A stretch of DNA of 64,000 nt from CCMP332 sp040218795 (GTDB taxonomy: Bacteria > Bacteroidota > Bacteroidia > Cytophagales > CCMP332), in the NCBI GenBank assembly GCA_040218795.1, contig JAVJQT010000005.1, positions 558,001 through 622,000 on the forward strand. The letters are read 5' to 3'. Position numbers and translations under genes: made by a program. Positions 35,934-45,190 of the stretch are shown one piece after another; position 1 is the stretch's first letter; every line of letters begins with the position of its first letter. Under the pieces are notes generated by a model, which saw only the letters and a list, made by a program, of their open reading frames with translations, had not been told where the DNA came from and did not search any database.

Positions 35934-36826
35934 ACGAAAAGAAGACAAAGAAAACCGGTGGATTGGGAAAAGGCCTGAGTGCGCTTTTGCAGGGTTCTGA
36001 GGAGTTTGAAAACAGACGAGATCTTACGATTACCCGAAATCCACTGAATTTTAAAGATATACCTCTGGATCAAATAGAGGCCAATCCATATCAACCAAGA
36101 ACGGAATTTGAAGCAGTAGCCTTAAATGAACTGGCAGAATCCATAAAAGTTCAGGGCATCATTCAGCCCATAACGGTAAGAAAACTTTCGGAAAAACAAT
36201 ATCAGTTGATATCCGGAGAGCGAAGGCTTAAAGCATCCAAAATAGCCGGAATTGATAGCGTTCCCGCATATATACGCACGGCCAATGACCAGGAAATGCT
36301 GGAAATGGCGCTTATCGAAAATATACAAAGAGAAGACCTGAATGCCATTGAGGTGGCACTCTCCTATCAGCGTTTGCTCTCGGAATGCGAATTGCGTCAG
36401 GAAGATTTGGGAACAAGGGTAGGCAAAAACAGATCGACAATAACCAATTACCTGAGACTTTTAAAATTACCTCCTGAGATTCAATTGGCGGTTCGAGATA
36501 AAAAGATAAGTATGGGCCACGCCCGGGCATTGATTTCAATAGAAAATGTGGATCTTCAGCTGGCCATATTTAACGAAATCATTCGAAAAAATTTATCCGT
36601 CAGAAAAACCGAAGACCTTGTGCGCCACGGTTTTGAAGAAAAAAAAGACGTCGGGAAAAAAGAATTAAAGCTCAGTCCTGAGTACAAAGATTTAAAAACA
36701 AAACTATCTTCGCATTTTGGAACCAAAATATCCCTGAAGGTAGAAGATGATGAAAAAGGAGAAATTAAAATTCCCTTTGTATCAACCGAAGACCTCAACA
36801 GGATATTAGAGATTCTGGATGTCTAA
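35930..36826 (+). CDS. parB: Chromosome-partitioning protein ParB (Spo0J)
   Basis: ParB binds parS sites and slides as a CTP-gated clamp. The 298 residues show the N-terminal ParA-contact stretch (KTGGLGKGLSALL, residues 8-20), the clamp motifs NPYQPRTEF and SGERRLKASKIAG, the ALIENIQREDLNAIE segment, a central helix-turn-helix (LGTRVGKNRSTITNYLRLLKL, given in part) and a C-terminal dimer domain. Full length. No parS-like 16-mer was seen in the window. Confidence 0.96.
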   Translation: MNEKKTKKTGGLGKGLSALLQGSEEFENRRDLTITRNPLNFKDIPLDQIEANPYQPRTEFEAVALNELAESIKVQGIIQPITVRKLSEKQYQLISGERRLKASKIAGIDSVPAYIRTANDQEMLEMALIENIQREDLNAIEVALSYQRLLSECELRQEDLGTRVGKNRSTITNYLRLLKLPPEIQLAVRDKKISMGHARALISIENVDLQLAIFNEIIRKNLSVRKTEDLVRHGFEEKKDVGKKELKLSPEYKDLKTKLSSHFGTKISLKVEDDEKGEIKIPFVSTEDLNRILEILDV

Positions 36827-37425
36827 TGTTTGAAGTTTATTTCAGATCCTTACTGATTGTCATTATTACAATAATCTCGGCAAATCTCACATTTGCTCAA
36901 GACGAGGCTTATTTTGCCAAAAAAGATTCCATTCGGGCTGAAAAAAGAGCCATGAAGGCCGAGAAATACGCCTACCTAAACCCTTCAACAGCTGCTTATC
37001 TTTCCATGGCTTTGCCGGGTGCAGGGCAGTTTTATGTTAAAAGTTATTGGAAGATACCATTGGTTTACGGAGGTCTGGCGGCATTTACGGGAATTGCTAT
37101 TTACAATCACGACCAATACATACGCTATAAGCGATCATTGAACAATCTCACCGATGATGATGAAAATACCCTGGTTGATCCTGATTTTTCGAGGCTTTCT
37201 GAAAATGCACTGCGCGCCAATCGCAATCTGACCAAAAAGTATCGCGACCTCAATATAATTTTAGGTGCCTTGTTTTACGGTCTGCAAATTGCCGATGCCT
37301 ATGTAGACGGACATCTCAAAGGCTTTGAAGTTACCGATGACCTTAGCATGCGTGTGGATCCTGCAATTTATATGAACGGCAATACCATGGCGGGTGGTTT
37401 AACGTTAAATTTTCAGTTTAAATGA
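36826..37425 (+). CDS. DUF5683 family membrane protein
   Basis: A 199-residue envelope protein of the Bacteroidota family DUF5683. It has a signal peptide ending near TFAQ (residue 24), a charged linker rich in Lys and Ala, then SMALPGAGQFYVKSYWKIP and a helix pair (about 64-92; about 138-155). The function is unknown. It sits in an unbroken run with parB (shared base) and dapB (ATGA overlap), an arrangement that appears conserved in this phylum. Confidence 0.8.
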   Translation: MFEVYFRSLLIVIITIISANLTFAQDEAYFAKKDSIRAEKRAMKAEKYAYLNPSTAAYLSMALPGAGQFYVKSYWKIPLVYGGLAAFTGIAIYNHDQYIRYKRSLNNLTDDDENTLVDPDFSRLSENALRANRNLTKKYRDLNIILGALFYGLQIADAYVDGHLKGFEVTDDLSMRVDPAIYMNGNTMAGGLTLNFQFK

Positions 37426-38132
37426 AAATAGCCTTAATCGGATACGGAAAAATGGGCAAGACCATCGAGGCACTGGCTGTAGCGCATGGAGATAGCATTG
37501 TCTGCAAAATAGCTCATAGCGATGATCTACCTGAAATGAAACATCATCATCCCGATGTGGCCATTGAATTTACCAATCCCGAAAGTGCTTTTGACAATAT
37601 TTTATTTTGTATCAAAAATGACATTCCTGTTGTAAGCGGAACCACCGGCTGGCTGGATAAATTCGAAGAGATGAAAAGCCTCTGCAAGGAAAACAACGGT
37701 GCCTTCTTCTACGCTTCAAATTTTAGTCTTGGTGTAAATTTGTTTTTCCATTTTAACCAGTACATCGCAAAGGTTATGGCCAAATATTCAGATTACGATG
37801 TGGAAATTGAAGAAACACATCATATTCACAAACGCGATGCCCCCAGCGGTACGGCCATAAGTCTGGCAGAAAAAATAATCAATGCATATCCGGAAATCAG
37901 CAATTGGTCTTTGGATGAAAGGGAGAAAGATAAAATTAATATTATTGCGCACCGAAAAGAGGATGTGCCCGGCACCCATGTGGTCAGATACAGTTCCGAC
38001 ATCGATGAAATGGAATTTACACACATCGCTAAAGGCAGAACCGGCTTTGCTCAGGGAGCCCTGACGGCAGCCAAATGGTTAATTAGAAAAAAAGGTGTAT
38101 TCGGCATGTCCGATATGATGAATTTAGAATAA
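37422..38132 (+). CDS. dapB: 4-hydroxy-tetrahydrodipicolinate reductase
   Basis: Acts in lysine and diaminopimelate synthesis, reducing the dihydrodipicolinate precursor with NAD(P)H. In 236 residues: a short Rossmann motif (LIGYGKMGK, residue 4 on), GTTGW near residue 74, the catalytic EETHHIHKRDAPSGTA block (about 133), and a C-terminal HIAKGRTGFAQGA. It is shorter than the 270 residues of Escherichia coli DapB, as is normal in Bacteroidota. It abuts lepB. Confidence 0.96.
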   Translation: MKIALIGYGKMGKTIEALAVAHGDSIVCKIAHSDDLPEMKHHHPDVAIEFTNPESAFDNILFCIKNDIPVVSGTTGWLDKFEEMKSLCKENNGAFFYASNFSLGVNLFFHFNQYIAKVMAKYSDYDVEIEETHHIHKRDAPSGTAISLAEKIINAYPEISNWSLDEREKDKINIIAHRKEDVPGTHVVRYSSDIDEMEFTHIAKGRTGFAQGALTAAKWLIRKKGVFGMSDMMNLE

Positions 38133-39239
38133 ATGGCAAATAGATTTTTAAAGCGATTAAAAGAGATTTTTCTTCCCGGGAAGAGCAAGGAACCACGTTC
38201 AAAAACCAGGGAATGGACGGATGCAATCATTTTTGCAGTTGTAGCGGCTACTTTTATTCGCTGGATTGCAATAGAAGCTTTTACCATCCCCACCCCATCC
38301 ATGGAAAAATCACTTCTTGTAGGCGATTTTCTTTTCGTTAGTAAGCTTCATTATGGACCAAGGACTCCAAAAACACCGCTACAATTACCACTGACTCATC
38401 AAAAAATATGGGGTACCAATATTCCTTCCTTTCTGGATTGGATTCAATTGCCACAAGCCCGGCTACCGGGATTTACTTCTGTCAAAAACAATGATGTGGT
38501 GGTATTTAATTATCCCCGCGAGCAGGAATACCCTTCAGATCTTAGGACAAATTATATCAAACGATGCATTGGAATTCCCGGAGATACCATTGAGGTAAAA
38601 GACCTTCAGGTTTTTATCAACGGCGATGCCGTAGAAAATCCACCGAAAATGCAAAATACCTATTATATCCGGACGGCTAACCGCATCAGTCAAAAGAGCT
38701 TTAGAAAATTTGACATCACCGGAGTGGATATGGTTCAGGGCGGTTACGTGGTCAAGACTACGCCCGAGACCTCGGAATTATTAAAAAAACAATCTTATAT
38801 CGACGAAGTGAGATTGCTCTATGCCGAGGATGGCCTGTCAAATCCAAGGGTCTATCCCTATGAAGCCAGTTACGATTGGAATGAGGATAATTATGGCCCG
38901 CTTTATATCCCAAAAGAAGGCGATCAGATGAAGGTAACAGATGATTTCCTGATTCGTTATGAAATGGTTGTCAAAGAATATGAAGGTCACGATCAGGTCT
39001 TAATTCAAAATGGAGAACTGATCATCGAAGGTAAGAAAATCGAAACCTATACTTTTCAGCAGGATTATTATTTCATGATGGGAGATAACCGACACAACTC
39101 TGCCGACTCCAGGATTTGGGGTTTTGTTCCCGAAGATCATATCGTGGGAAAAGCCCTCCTAATATGGTTATCATTGGACCCCGAAGGTGGATTATTTGAC
39201 CGGGTCAGATGGTCGCGTTTGTTTTCATTGATCCACTAA
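38133..39239 (+). CDS. lepB: Signal peptidase I
   Basis: Cleaves signal peptides of exported proteins at the outer face of the inner membrane. In 368 residues: a membrane segment (about 29-48), catalytic Ser56 in IPTPSMEKSL, the catalytic Lys in IKRCIGIPGD (about residue 145), and the late GDNRHNSADSRIWG motif (about 316). The region between the Lys and the last motif is about 120 residues longer than in minimal signal peptidases. It starts directly after dapB and meets the convergent ung gene end to end. Confidence 0.96.
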   Translation: MANRFLKRLKEIFLPGKSKEPRSKTREWTDAIIFAVVAATFIRWIAIEAFTIPTPSMEKSLLVGDFLFVSKLHYGPRTPKTPLQLPLTHQKIWGTNIPSFLDWIQLPQARLPGFTSVKNNDVVVFNYPREQEYPSDLRTNYIKRCIGIPGDTIEVKDLQVFINGDAVENPPKMQNTYYIRTANRISQKSFRKFDITGVDMVQGGYVVKTTPETSELLKKQSYIDEVRLLYAEDGLSNPRVYPYEASYDWNEDNYGPLYIPKEGDQMKVTDDFLIRYEMVVKEYEGHDQVLIQNGELIIEGKKIETYTFQQDYYFMMGDNRHNSADSRIWGFVPEDHIVGKALLIWLSLDPEGGLFDRVRWSRLFSLIH

Positions 39240-39902
39240 TTACCAGTTAATCGCTTTTAATCCTCTGGTTTTCAAATAAGCATTAGACTTGCTGAACGGC
39301 TTTGAACCAAAAAAACCTCTATGTACGGAAAAAGGAGAAGGATGAGCAGATTCAATCACTAAATTGTCATCCCGATTTATAAAATGGCCTTTTTTCTGTG
39401 CATATGAACCCCATAGAAGATAAACAATGCCTTTTTTGTGTTCATGAATTCTTTCGATCACTGCATCGGTAAACTGTTCCCAGCCTTTATTCTGATGTGA
39501 ACCCGGACTTTTGGCTCTTACCGTTAAAGTAGCATTTAATAAAAGCACACCTTGATCTGCCCAGTGTTCCAGATTTCCGTGTTCCGGAATTGGAATATTA
39601 AGATCAGAATTGAGCTCTTTAAAAATATTTTGAAGAGAGGGTGGAAATTTGATTCCCTTTGGCACGGAAAAGCACAATCCGTGGGCCTGTCCTTCGCCGT
39701 GGTATGGATCCTGACCAATAATTACCAGTTTGAGTTTATCAAATGGGGTATGCTCGAAAGCAGAGAAAATTAATTTCCCGGGAGGGTATATTTTGTGATT
39801 GGAATATTCTGATTTCACAAAGGCAACGAGTTGTTTGAAATAGTCCTTTTCAAACTCATTTTTAAGCAATTTTTTCCAGCTATTTTCAATCTGAACTTCC
39901 AT
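39240..39902 (-). CDS. ung: Uracil-DNA glycosylase, family 1
   Basis: Removes uracil from DNA. The 220 residues show the water-activating Asp in IGQDPYHGEGQAHGL (about residue 64), the LLLNATLTV strand and the HPSPFSVHRGFFG leucine-loop motif (about 187; Phe stands where Leu is common). Full length. The gene is convergent with lepB and divergent from apaG across 111 bases. Confidence 0.97.
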   Translation of the reverse strand: MEVQIENSWKKLLKNEFEKDYFKQLVAFVKSEYSNHKIYPPGKLIFSAFEHTPFDKLKLVIIGQDPYHGEGQAHGLCFSVPKGIKFPPSLQNIFKELNSDLNIPIPEHGNLEHWADQGVLLLNATLTVRAKSPGSHQNKGWEQFTDAVIERIHEHKKGIVYLLWGSYAQKKGHFINRDDNLVIESAHPSPFSVHRGFFGSKPFSKSNAYLKTRGLKAINW

Positions 39903-40013
39903 TTTTCAAATTCTTGATTAATATTTAACTTTTAATTAGCCAAAATAGATTGTAATTCAATAAAACTCTTGTTTAATTTAAAACGTTTCTTGATTGCTAT
40001 AGCTTAAAAATAA

Positions 40014-40400
40014 ATGGTAACTGCAACTACAGAAGGCATTAAGATCACAGTTGAAAACAACTTCCAATCGGAGTATTCCAGTCCGAAACACAATCACTAT
40101 GTGTTTACCTATAAAATCAGGATTGAGAACTGCAGCGAATACACCATGCAATTGAAACGACGACACTGGCATATCCACGATGCCAACAATGTTCCAAAGG
40201 AAGTAGAAGGTGAAGGCGTCATTGGGCAGCAACCTGTTTTAGAACCGGGCCAGGTGCATGAATATGTTTCAGGTTGTAATTTAAAATCAGGAATGGGAAG
40301 AATGTACGGCAGCTATGAAATGGAAAGAGCCGTAGACGGAAAGAAAATAACTGTGACAATTCCCGAGTTTACACTGGTCGTTCCATTCTTACTCAATTAA
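40014..40400 (+). CDS. apaG: ApaG domain protein
   Basis: A 128-residue single-domain protein of the immunoglobulin-like ApaG fold: GIKITVENNF at the start, the FTYKIRIEN strand, RHWHIHDANN, the GEGVIGQQPVLEPG loop, and GRMYGSYEME. ApaG proteins are linked by genetics to Co2+ resistance and Mg2+ balance and form the F-box ApaG domain in eukaryotes; the molecular role is unclear. Its TAA is followed directly, in the same frame, by the TTG that must start the next gene. Confidence 0.93.
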   Translation: MVTATTEGIKITVENNFQSEYSSPKHNHYVFTYKIRIENCSEYTMQLKRRHWHIHDANNVPKEVEGEGVIGQQPVLEPGQVHEYVSGCNLKSGMGRMYGSYEMERAVDGKKITVTIPEFTLVVPFLLN

Positions 40401-41177
40401 TTGAATCCCATACTTTTCAGGGTTTTTGCTTATTTAAAATTTCTTTTGCGTTCGGGCAATGCCCATGGCCTGCATTCCCCATTTGTGTATTCACTATATG
40501 CTAAGGGATTAAAAAATAAAATATCCCGAAGCCAATTTGATGCCATCGAAGCACTTCGAGAGGACTTTCTAAACGACTCAACCGAAATTGAAATCAAGGA
40601 CTTTGGGGCGGGATCACAAACCATGAAATCCGGAAAACGCAAAATAAAAAGCATTGCAAAAAACAGTGTTTCCGGAAAGCGTAAATGCGAAATATTATTC
40701 CGTCTTGTTAATTATTTAGAAGCCAAACGCATTCTGGAATTGGGCAGCTCGCTTGGAATTTCAACTGCCTATTTAAAGCTTGGTAATCCAAAGTCAGAAA
40801 TTATAAGCGTCGAAGCGGATGAGAACTTAGTCACAATTGCAAGCAGACATTTAAAAAATGGGGTGATTTTATTGAATGAAAAGTTTGACAATGCATTAAA
40901 TTCTGAGCCCATTAAAAGTTTTAATCCCGATCTTGTATTTATCGACGGGGATCACCGCGGAGCTTCTCTTTTGAATTATGTAGACATCTTAAAGAAAAAT
41001 ACAGAAAAAGATTGCTGTATTGTTATCGATGATATTTATTGGTCGGAAGATATGAATAAGGCCTGGCTCCAATTGAAAGAAGATCAACGCTTCGGAATAA
41101 GCATAGACCTATTTCATGTCGGTATGCTTTTTACCCATGAAAAACTTGTCAAGCAGCATTTTGATTTGAGATTTTAA
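40401..41177 (+). CDS. Class I SAM-dependent methyltransferase
   Basis: A 258-residue Rossmann-fold methyltransferase: motif I ILELGSSLGIST (about residue 112), the acidic end of strand 2 in IISVEADE, and LVFIDGDHRG (about residue 175), with IDDIYWSEDM after it, as in O-methyltransferase family 3 relatives. The N-terminal GLHSPFVYSLYAK motif is common in this Bacteroidota subfamily. The substrate is unknown. The first in-frame ATG is at codon 75, too late, so TTG at 40401, right after the apaG stop in the same frame, is the likely start. Confidence 0.82.
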   Translation: MNPILFRVFAYLKFLLRSGNAHGLHSPFVYSLYAKGLKNKISRSQFDAIEALREDFLNDSTEIEIKDFGAGSQTMKSGKRKIKSIAKNSVSGKRKCEILFRLVNYLEAKRILELGSSLGISTAYLKLGNPKSEIISVEADENLVTIASRHLKNGVILLNEKFDNALNSEPIKSFNPDLVFIDGDHRGASLLNYVDILKKNTEKDCCIVIDDIYWSEDMNKAWLQLKEDQRFGISIDLFHVGMLFTHEKLVKQHFDLRF

Positions 41178-41464
41178 TAAAAACATAAATTGAAGAATAA
41201 CTCCTTTCATTAATGAAATAAATTAAGCTCCCTTTTTTCGTACTTAATGGATACATAAAAATTATTATTCGTGTTTTTTTAGGCTCTTTGATAAGTGTTT
41301 TTAATTGCTTTAAACCATTGAAAACAATTTTTGTGCGGTAGAATAATTTGAAAGGAGAAAAATTAATGCAAGTATTGGCATCAAGCATTTAAAGTGCATA
41401 TTTATCTACCTAAACAACATGATTTAGGTTTTAATCTAACGTAGAGAGCTATTAATATAACAGG
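41178..41464. other. Intergenic stretch before the hydrolase gene
   Basis: 287 bases with no convincing gene. It holds a nine-codon mini-ORF (ATG at 41366, preceded by GAAAGGAG, an unusually good Shine-Dalgarno for this phylum) and a dyad with arms ACCTAAA/TTTAGGT at 41408-41429. Both are upstream of the hydrolase start and could be leader or operator elements, or chance. Confidence 0.4.
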
Positions 41465-42511
41465 ATGGCAAAACGGATAATTTTATTTCAAGTTCTATTG
41501 ATTGTGTCTTTAATAAGTTGCAGCAAAAAAAACAGTTCAACTGAAAATGCAGCCATTCATAGTCAGGCGGATAATGAAGAAAGATTGGAATTTATTTCTG
41601 GTAAAGATACCCTTGTAGGGTACTTAAGTAAACCTCAAAATATCCAGTCCTATCCTGTAATTGTTGTATTGCATTCAGCAAGTCATGGTCATCATGACAA
41701 TGAATTATATAATCACCTTGAGACACATATGAATGACTTGGGCGTTGGAGTATTCTCATATGATAGAAGAGGATCTGGAGAATCGACAGGAGACTTCAAT
41801 ACTGCAAGTTTAGAAACCCTTGCTAAGGATGCATTAAATGCAATACTACTGATTAAAACAAGAAATGATGTTGTTAAAAATAAGATTGGATTTTTCGGAA
41901 TTAGTCAAGGTGGATGGATAGGCCCCTTGGCATATTCTATGACTCCTAATGACATCTCTTTTATGATACTTCTCTCAAGTTCAGGTGTAAGTCCGGCTAA
42001 ACAAATGGAATATAGTGCTGTGACTACATTAAAAATGAACAATTATTCAAAAGAAATTATCGACAAAGCCATTCACTTGAGGAACATATGCAACGAATAT
42101 TACCGAGGTAATAGGGATAGACAAAAAACGCAAGAAGAGATAGATATGTTCAGGGAAGAAGTTTGGTTTAATGACGTATATCTACCATGGCGCGGCAACT
42201 TACCTGAAGATGTTAGCAAGACCAAATGGATCCATGAAATGGATTTCGATCCGAAGGAATATTTTGAGAAAGTTAATATTCCAATTTTACTTTTCTATGG
42301 AGAAACAGACCGTTGGGTTCCGATTGAGGAAAGTATTATGGTATGGAAGGATGTTTTTAAGGAAAATGGCAACTCAAATTTCGAAATTCATAGAATTCAT
42401 AGAGCAGGCCACATGATGATTTTGGATGAAGACAAAAATCCAGATCAAGAAGTAATATCGGAGCAATACACTGAAAAATTGAAGAAATGGGTGTCTGAAA
42501 ATTTAAAGTAA
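41465..42511 (+). CDS. Alpha/beta hydrolase lipoprotein
   Basis: A 348-residue hydrolase with a lipoprotein signal (LISC at residue 19) so it is probably anchored in an envelope membrane. The fold marks are the oxyanion region VVLHSASHG (about residue 67), the nucleophile in GISQGG (Ser about 146), the acid in LFYGETDRWVP (about 283) and the His in RAGHMMI (about 317). It resembles the dienelactone hydrolase or prolyl-oligopeptidase-type group. The substrate is unknown. Confidence 0.85.
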   Translation: MAKRIILFQVLLIVSLISCSKKNSSTENAAIHSQADNEERLEFISGKDTLVGYLSKPQNIQSYPVIVVLHSASHGHHDNELYNHLETHMNDLGVGVFSYDRRGSGESTGDFNTASLETLAKDALNAILLIKTRNDVVKNKIGFFGISQGGWIGPLAYSMTPNDISFMILLSSSGVSPAKQMEYSAVTTLKMNNYSKEIIDKAIHLRNICNEYYRGNRDRQKTQEEIDMFREEVWFNDVYLPWRGNLPEDVSKTKWIHEMDFDPKEYFEKVNIPILLFYGETDRWVPIEESIMVWKDVFKENGNSNFEIHRIHRAGHMMILDEDKNPDQEVISEQYTEKLKKWVSENLK

Positions 42512-42610
42512 AACAGCTTCCAATAATATCTAAATTCCTATTAAACTCAACTTTTACTTGCCGAAAGTGGCCATATAAGAAAACCGACAAAAGGACGTTA
42601 ATTTTGAACT

Positions 42611-42997
42611 GTGTTAAGTCGAGTAAGAAATAGCATTTTAACGAAATTCCTTTGGGGAATCATTGGACTTTATCTGCTTAATATAAGCGTTGACACGGCA
42701 GACCCTAAGCCTGAACACATTCCTGAAGACTTATCTTTCAACGACCAAGAAAGTATTGTTGAAATAGTAGTCGAAAAGATTTTTGGATTTGAAGATGCCA
42801 TCAAAGAGTATGATGACCATGACGCCGAAGACCACAACAAGAAAAAGAATGTAAAAATTGACTTGGTAGTACATGTAATTAATGTACTGAAAAATGACTC
42901 AAATCGAGTTTACAAAAGAAAAAAGCGCTATCCTGATTATGAAGCTCGTTTAATAAAAGGCTTCGACGAAAAAGACAATCCACCACCCAAAATTTGA
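42611..42997 (+). CDS. Small membrane-anchored acidic protein, accessory
   Basis: A 128-residue protein of unknown function starting at GTG. One helix (about 9-25) is followed by a strongly acidic soluble part with the stretch EDLSFNDQESIVEIVVEKI and then HDAEDHNKKK. I have seen this type of protein beside RND-type metal-efflux genes in Bacteroidota, but no pump is here. It is followed after 77 bases by a barrel protein that often accompanies it. The family assignment is from memory and unverified. Confidence 0.65.
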   Translation: MLSRVRNSILTKFLWGIIGLYLLNISVDTADPKPEHIPEDLSFNDQESIVEIVVEKIFGFEDAIKEYDDHDAEDHNKKKNVKIDLVVHVINVLKNDSNRVYKRKKRYPDYEARLIKGFDEKDNPPPKI

Positions 42998-43074
42998 TTT
43001 GTTTTCACAATTGTTAGTGACCTGTGACCAAATGGACATAGGGCGATTCTCAATGCTTTTAAAACAAATCAATT

Positions 43075-43932
43075 ATGAACATCAAAATAAAATTGGTGCT
43101 ATTTATTTTATTGGCACAAACTACATATGTCATTGCTCAAATTACTGATGCAGAAAAGGACAGTCTTTACATTCAACAAATAGAAGACCAAAAAGACCCT
43201 GATAAAGTTCTACATGCAGAACCCTTGTATATCGACCTTATACGAGATTTGGGAGCCCGAAAAGATGAAAAAGAATGGAACTTAGGATTAGGTCTTACTG
43301 ACAATCTGAAATTCGATTCTTATGAAGCCCTAATTGAGTACGAGTGGGCACCTATTGACAGGTTAGGCTTAGAAGTCGAATTGCCCTTCACTTTTTATTC
43401 ACCTGTAAACGGAACAGCAAATGACTCAATCCCATCTAATCAACTGAATAGTATTAAAATTGCAGCTCAATGGTCATTTTTCGTAAATGAGCCAATGGCC
43501 ACTTCAATGGCATTTGGATATATTAACGAGTTTGAACTTTCTGACTTCAGGAATTTTGGGAAGCCATTTATTAATGGAAATATTTACAATCCTTTCCTGA
43601 TTGTAGCCAAGCGATGGGGCAATAACTTTCATTCATTGATTTATACAGGGCCAATGATTGAGCAAGATTTGAGTACCAACAAATTTCATTCGACTTATGA
43701 CATCAATACTAATTTTCATTACATGATTTCAGGTACTCGGAATTTTATCGGAGTTGAGTTAAATAAAACCTTTGACAACGGAGACTTCGACATGACCGTG
43801 AGACCCCAAATGAGATTGGGTATAGCAGACAACTTGTTGATTGGAATTGTGGCAGGAATTCCTGTAAGTCGTGAAAATCAGAGATTAAGTTCTTTTGCTC
43901 GGCTGATATGGGAACCGGGACATAAGAAATAA
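43075..43932 (+). CDS. Outer-membrane beta-barrel protein of the HAEPLY-IDLIRDLGARK type
   Basis: A 285-residue protein with a signal peptide (cut near VIAQ, residue 22), a short linker, the block HAEPLYIDLIRDLGARKDE (about residue 48) and then alternating amphipathic strands (LGLGLTDNLKF, ALIEYEWAPIDRLGLEVELP) ending in a barrel-type strand (SSFARLIWEPG). This looks like an outer-membrane porin-like barrel. Such proteins are often found next to the small acidic protein upstream and to metal-related genes; the role is not known. Confidence 0.7.
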   Translation: MNIKIKLVLFILLAQTTYVIAQITDAEKDSLYIQQIEDQKDPDKVLHAEPLYIDLIRDLGARKDEKEWNLGLGLTDNLKFDSYEALIEYEWAPIDRLGLEVELPFTFYSPVNGTANDSIPSNQLNSIKIAAQWSFFVNEPMATSMAFGYINEFELSDFRNFGKPFINGNIYNPFLIVAKRWGNNFHSLIYTGPMIEQDLSTNKFHSTYDINTNFHYMISGTRNFIGVELNKTFDNGDFDMTVRPQMRLGIADNLLIGIVAGIPVSRENQRLSSFARLIWEPGHKK

Positions 43933-44005
43933 TAATTACAACCACCGACATAGTATTAAAGTCATTCGTTTTGAAATGCTCAAATTTGAGTACTTTGCAA
44001 TTATC

Positions 44006-44058
44006 AAAGTTTAGTGCGGACATACAGTTTATTTCTCTGAAACACCGCACTAAGCTTT
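44006..44058. repeat. Long hairpin between the barrel gene and the serine hydrolase
   Basis: Arms AAAGTTTAGTGCGG (44006-44019) and CCGCACTAAGCTTT (44045-44058) pair over 14 bases with one G-T, enclosing a 25-base loop that has a small inner GTTT/AAAC pairing. The flank has no T-run for a terminator on either strand. It might be a recombination site, a small mobile-element remnant or an RNA structure. Confidence 0.6.
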
Positions 44059-44108
44059 TACTTCATTGTTATGAAAAATTTCTCAAGAGCCCTTAATTCT
44101 TATATAAA

Positions 44109-45137
44109 ATGAGAAAGAAACGATTCAAACAGATTTTTAGAATTGTCTTGTTTACTGGTACAGCCATCTCCCTATTCTTCGTTCCATGGATTTTGGTAAA
44201 GGCCTGGATTTTACCATTACCCGCAACCATTCAGGAGCAGGTAGATGAGGCAATCGACTATGGATTTGATGGAATGATTGTTTACATAGACAAGGCAGGA
44301 TCACCACCGGCCTTTTATACAGCTGGCTGGAAAAATCGGGAAAATAAAATACCGGCTGACCCAAATTCATTATTCAAAATTGCCAGTATCAGCAAATTAT
44401 ATGTGGCAGTTGCTATCACCAAACTGGTTAAAGAGAAACGTTTGACTTTAGATGAAACGCTTGCCGATCACTTTCCGGAACTTGTAGGTAGAATTGAAAA
44501 TGCAGAAAAAATCACTTTGAATATGATGGTTCAACATCGCTCCGGAATTCCCAATTTCACAGATAATCCTGCTTATTGGGAAAACGAACAGGAAAATGGG
44601 AAAAATGCCCTTGATTTTGCCCTTGATTTACCGGCAAGTTTTGAACCTGATGACGGATATGAATACTCCAATACGAATTATCTGTTGCTTCGCAGGATTA
44701 TTGACAATGTATTAGGGTATAGCCATCAAGCATATATCAAAGAGAGAATATTGATACCTCTTGAATTGAAAAACACCTATTTTTCACTTGAGGAAGTTGA
44801 TTTAGATGATGTAATGAGTGGATATTATGTTGGATATGAAAAAGATTTTAAAGCGAATGAGTATGGAATGTTAGCAACAGCAGAAGATGTGGGAATATTC
44901 CTGAGAGCCTTAAACGATGGTTCGATATTTGAAGAAGGAGAACAGGAAATCTATCCCTACGAATACGAACATGGAGGTCTGGTTATTGGCTACCAGAGCC
45001 TTGCGGAATACCACAAAGACATGGATGCTGTTGTTGTTCAATTTATTAATACAACCGATTTTAATGGATACGAATGGAACTTATCGGAAATTATTATTAA
45101 CCGCATTGTAAAAATATTAAGGAGAGAAAGCTCATAA
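44109..45137 (+). CDS. Serine hydrolase, beta-lactamase class C fold
   Basis: A 342-residue protein with an N-terminal membrane helix (about 10-30) and the penicillin-binding fold. The active-site SxxK is SISK (about residue 95), YSN is in YEYSNTNYLLL (about 180), and the third motif is HGG (about 280) in place of KTG/HxG. Such proteins are often esterases, peptidases or wall-acting enzymes rather than beta-lactamases. It is probably periplasmic. The substrate is unknown. Confidence 0.85.
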   Translation: MRKKRFKQIFRIVLFTGTAISLFFVPWILVKAWILPLPATIQEQVDEAIDYGFDGMIVYIDKAGSPPAFYTAGWKNRENKIPADPNSLFKIASISKLYVAVAITKLVKEKRLTLDETLADHFPELVGRIENAEKITLNMMVQHRSGIPNFTDNPAYWENEQENGKNALDFALDLPASFEPDDGYEYSNTNYLLLRRIIDNVLGYSHQAYIKERILIPLELKNTYFSLEEVDLDDVMSGYYVGYEKDFKANEYGMLATAEDVGIFLRALNDGSIFEEGEQEIYPYEYEHGGLVIGYQSLAEYHKDMDAVVVQFINTTDFNGYEWNLSEIIINRIVKILRRESS

Positions 45138-45190
45138 TCACAAATGAACAAAATGGGCAGAATTTGATTCATCATAAATTTTTGATCAAT

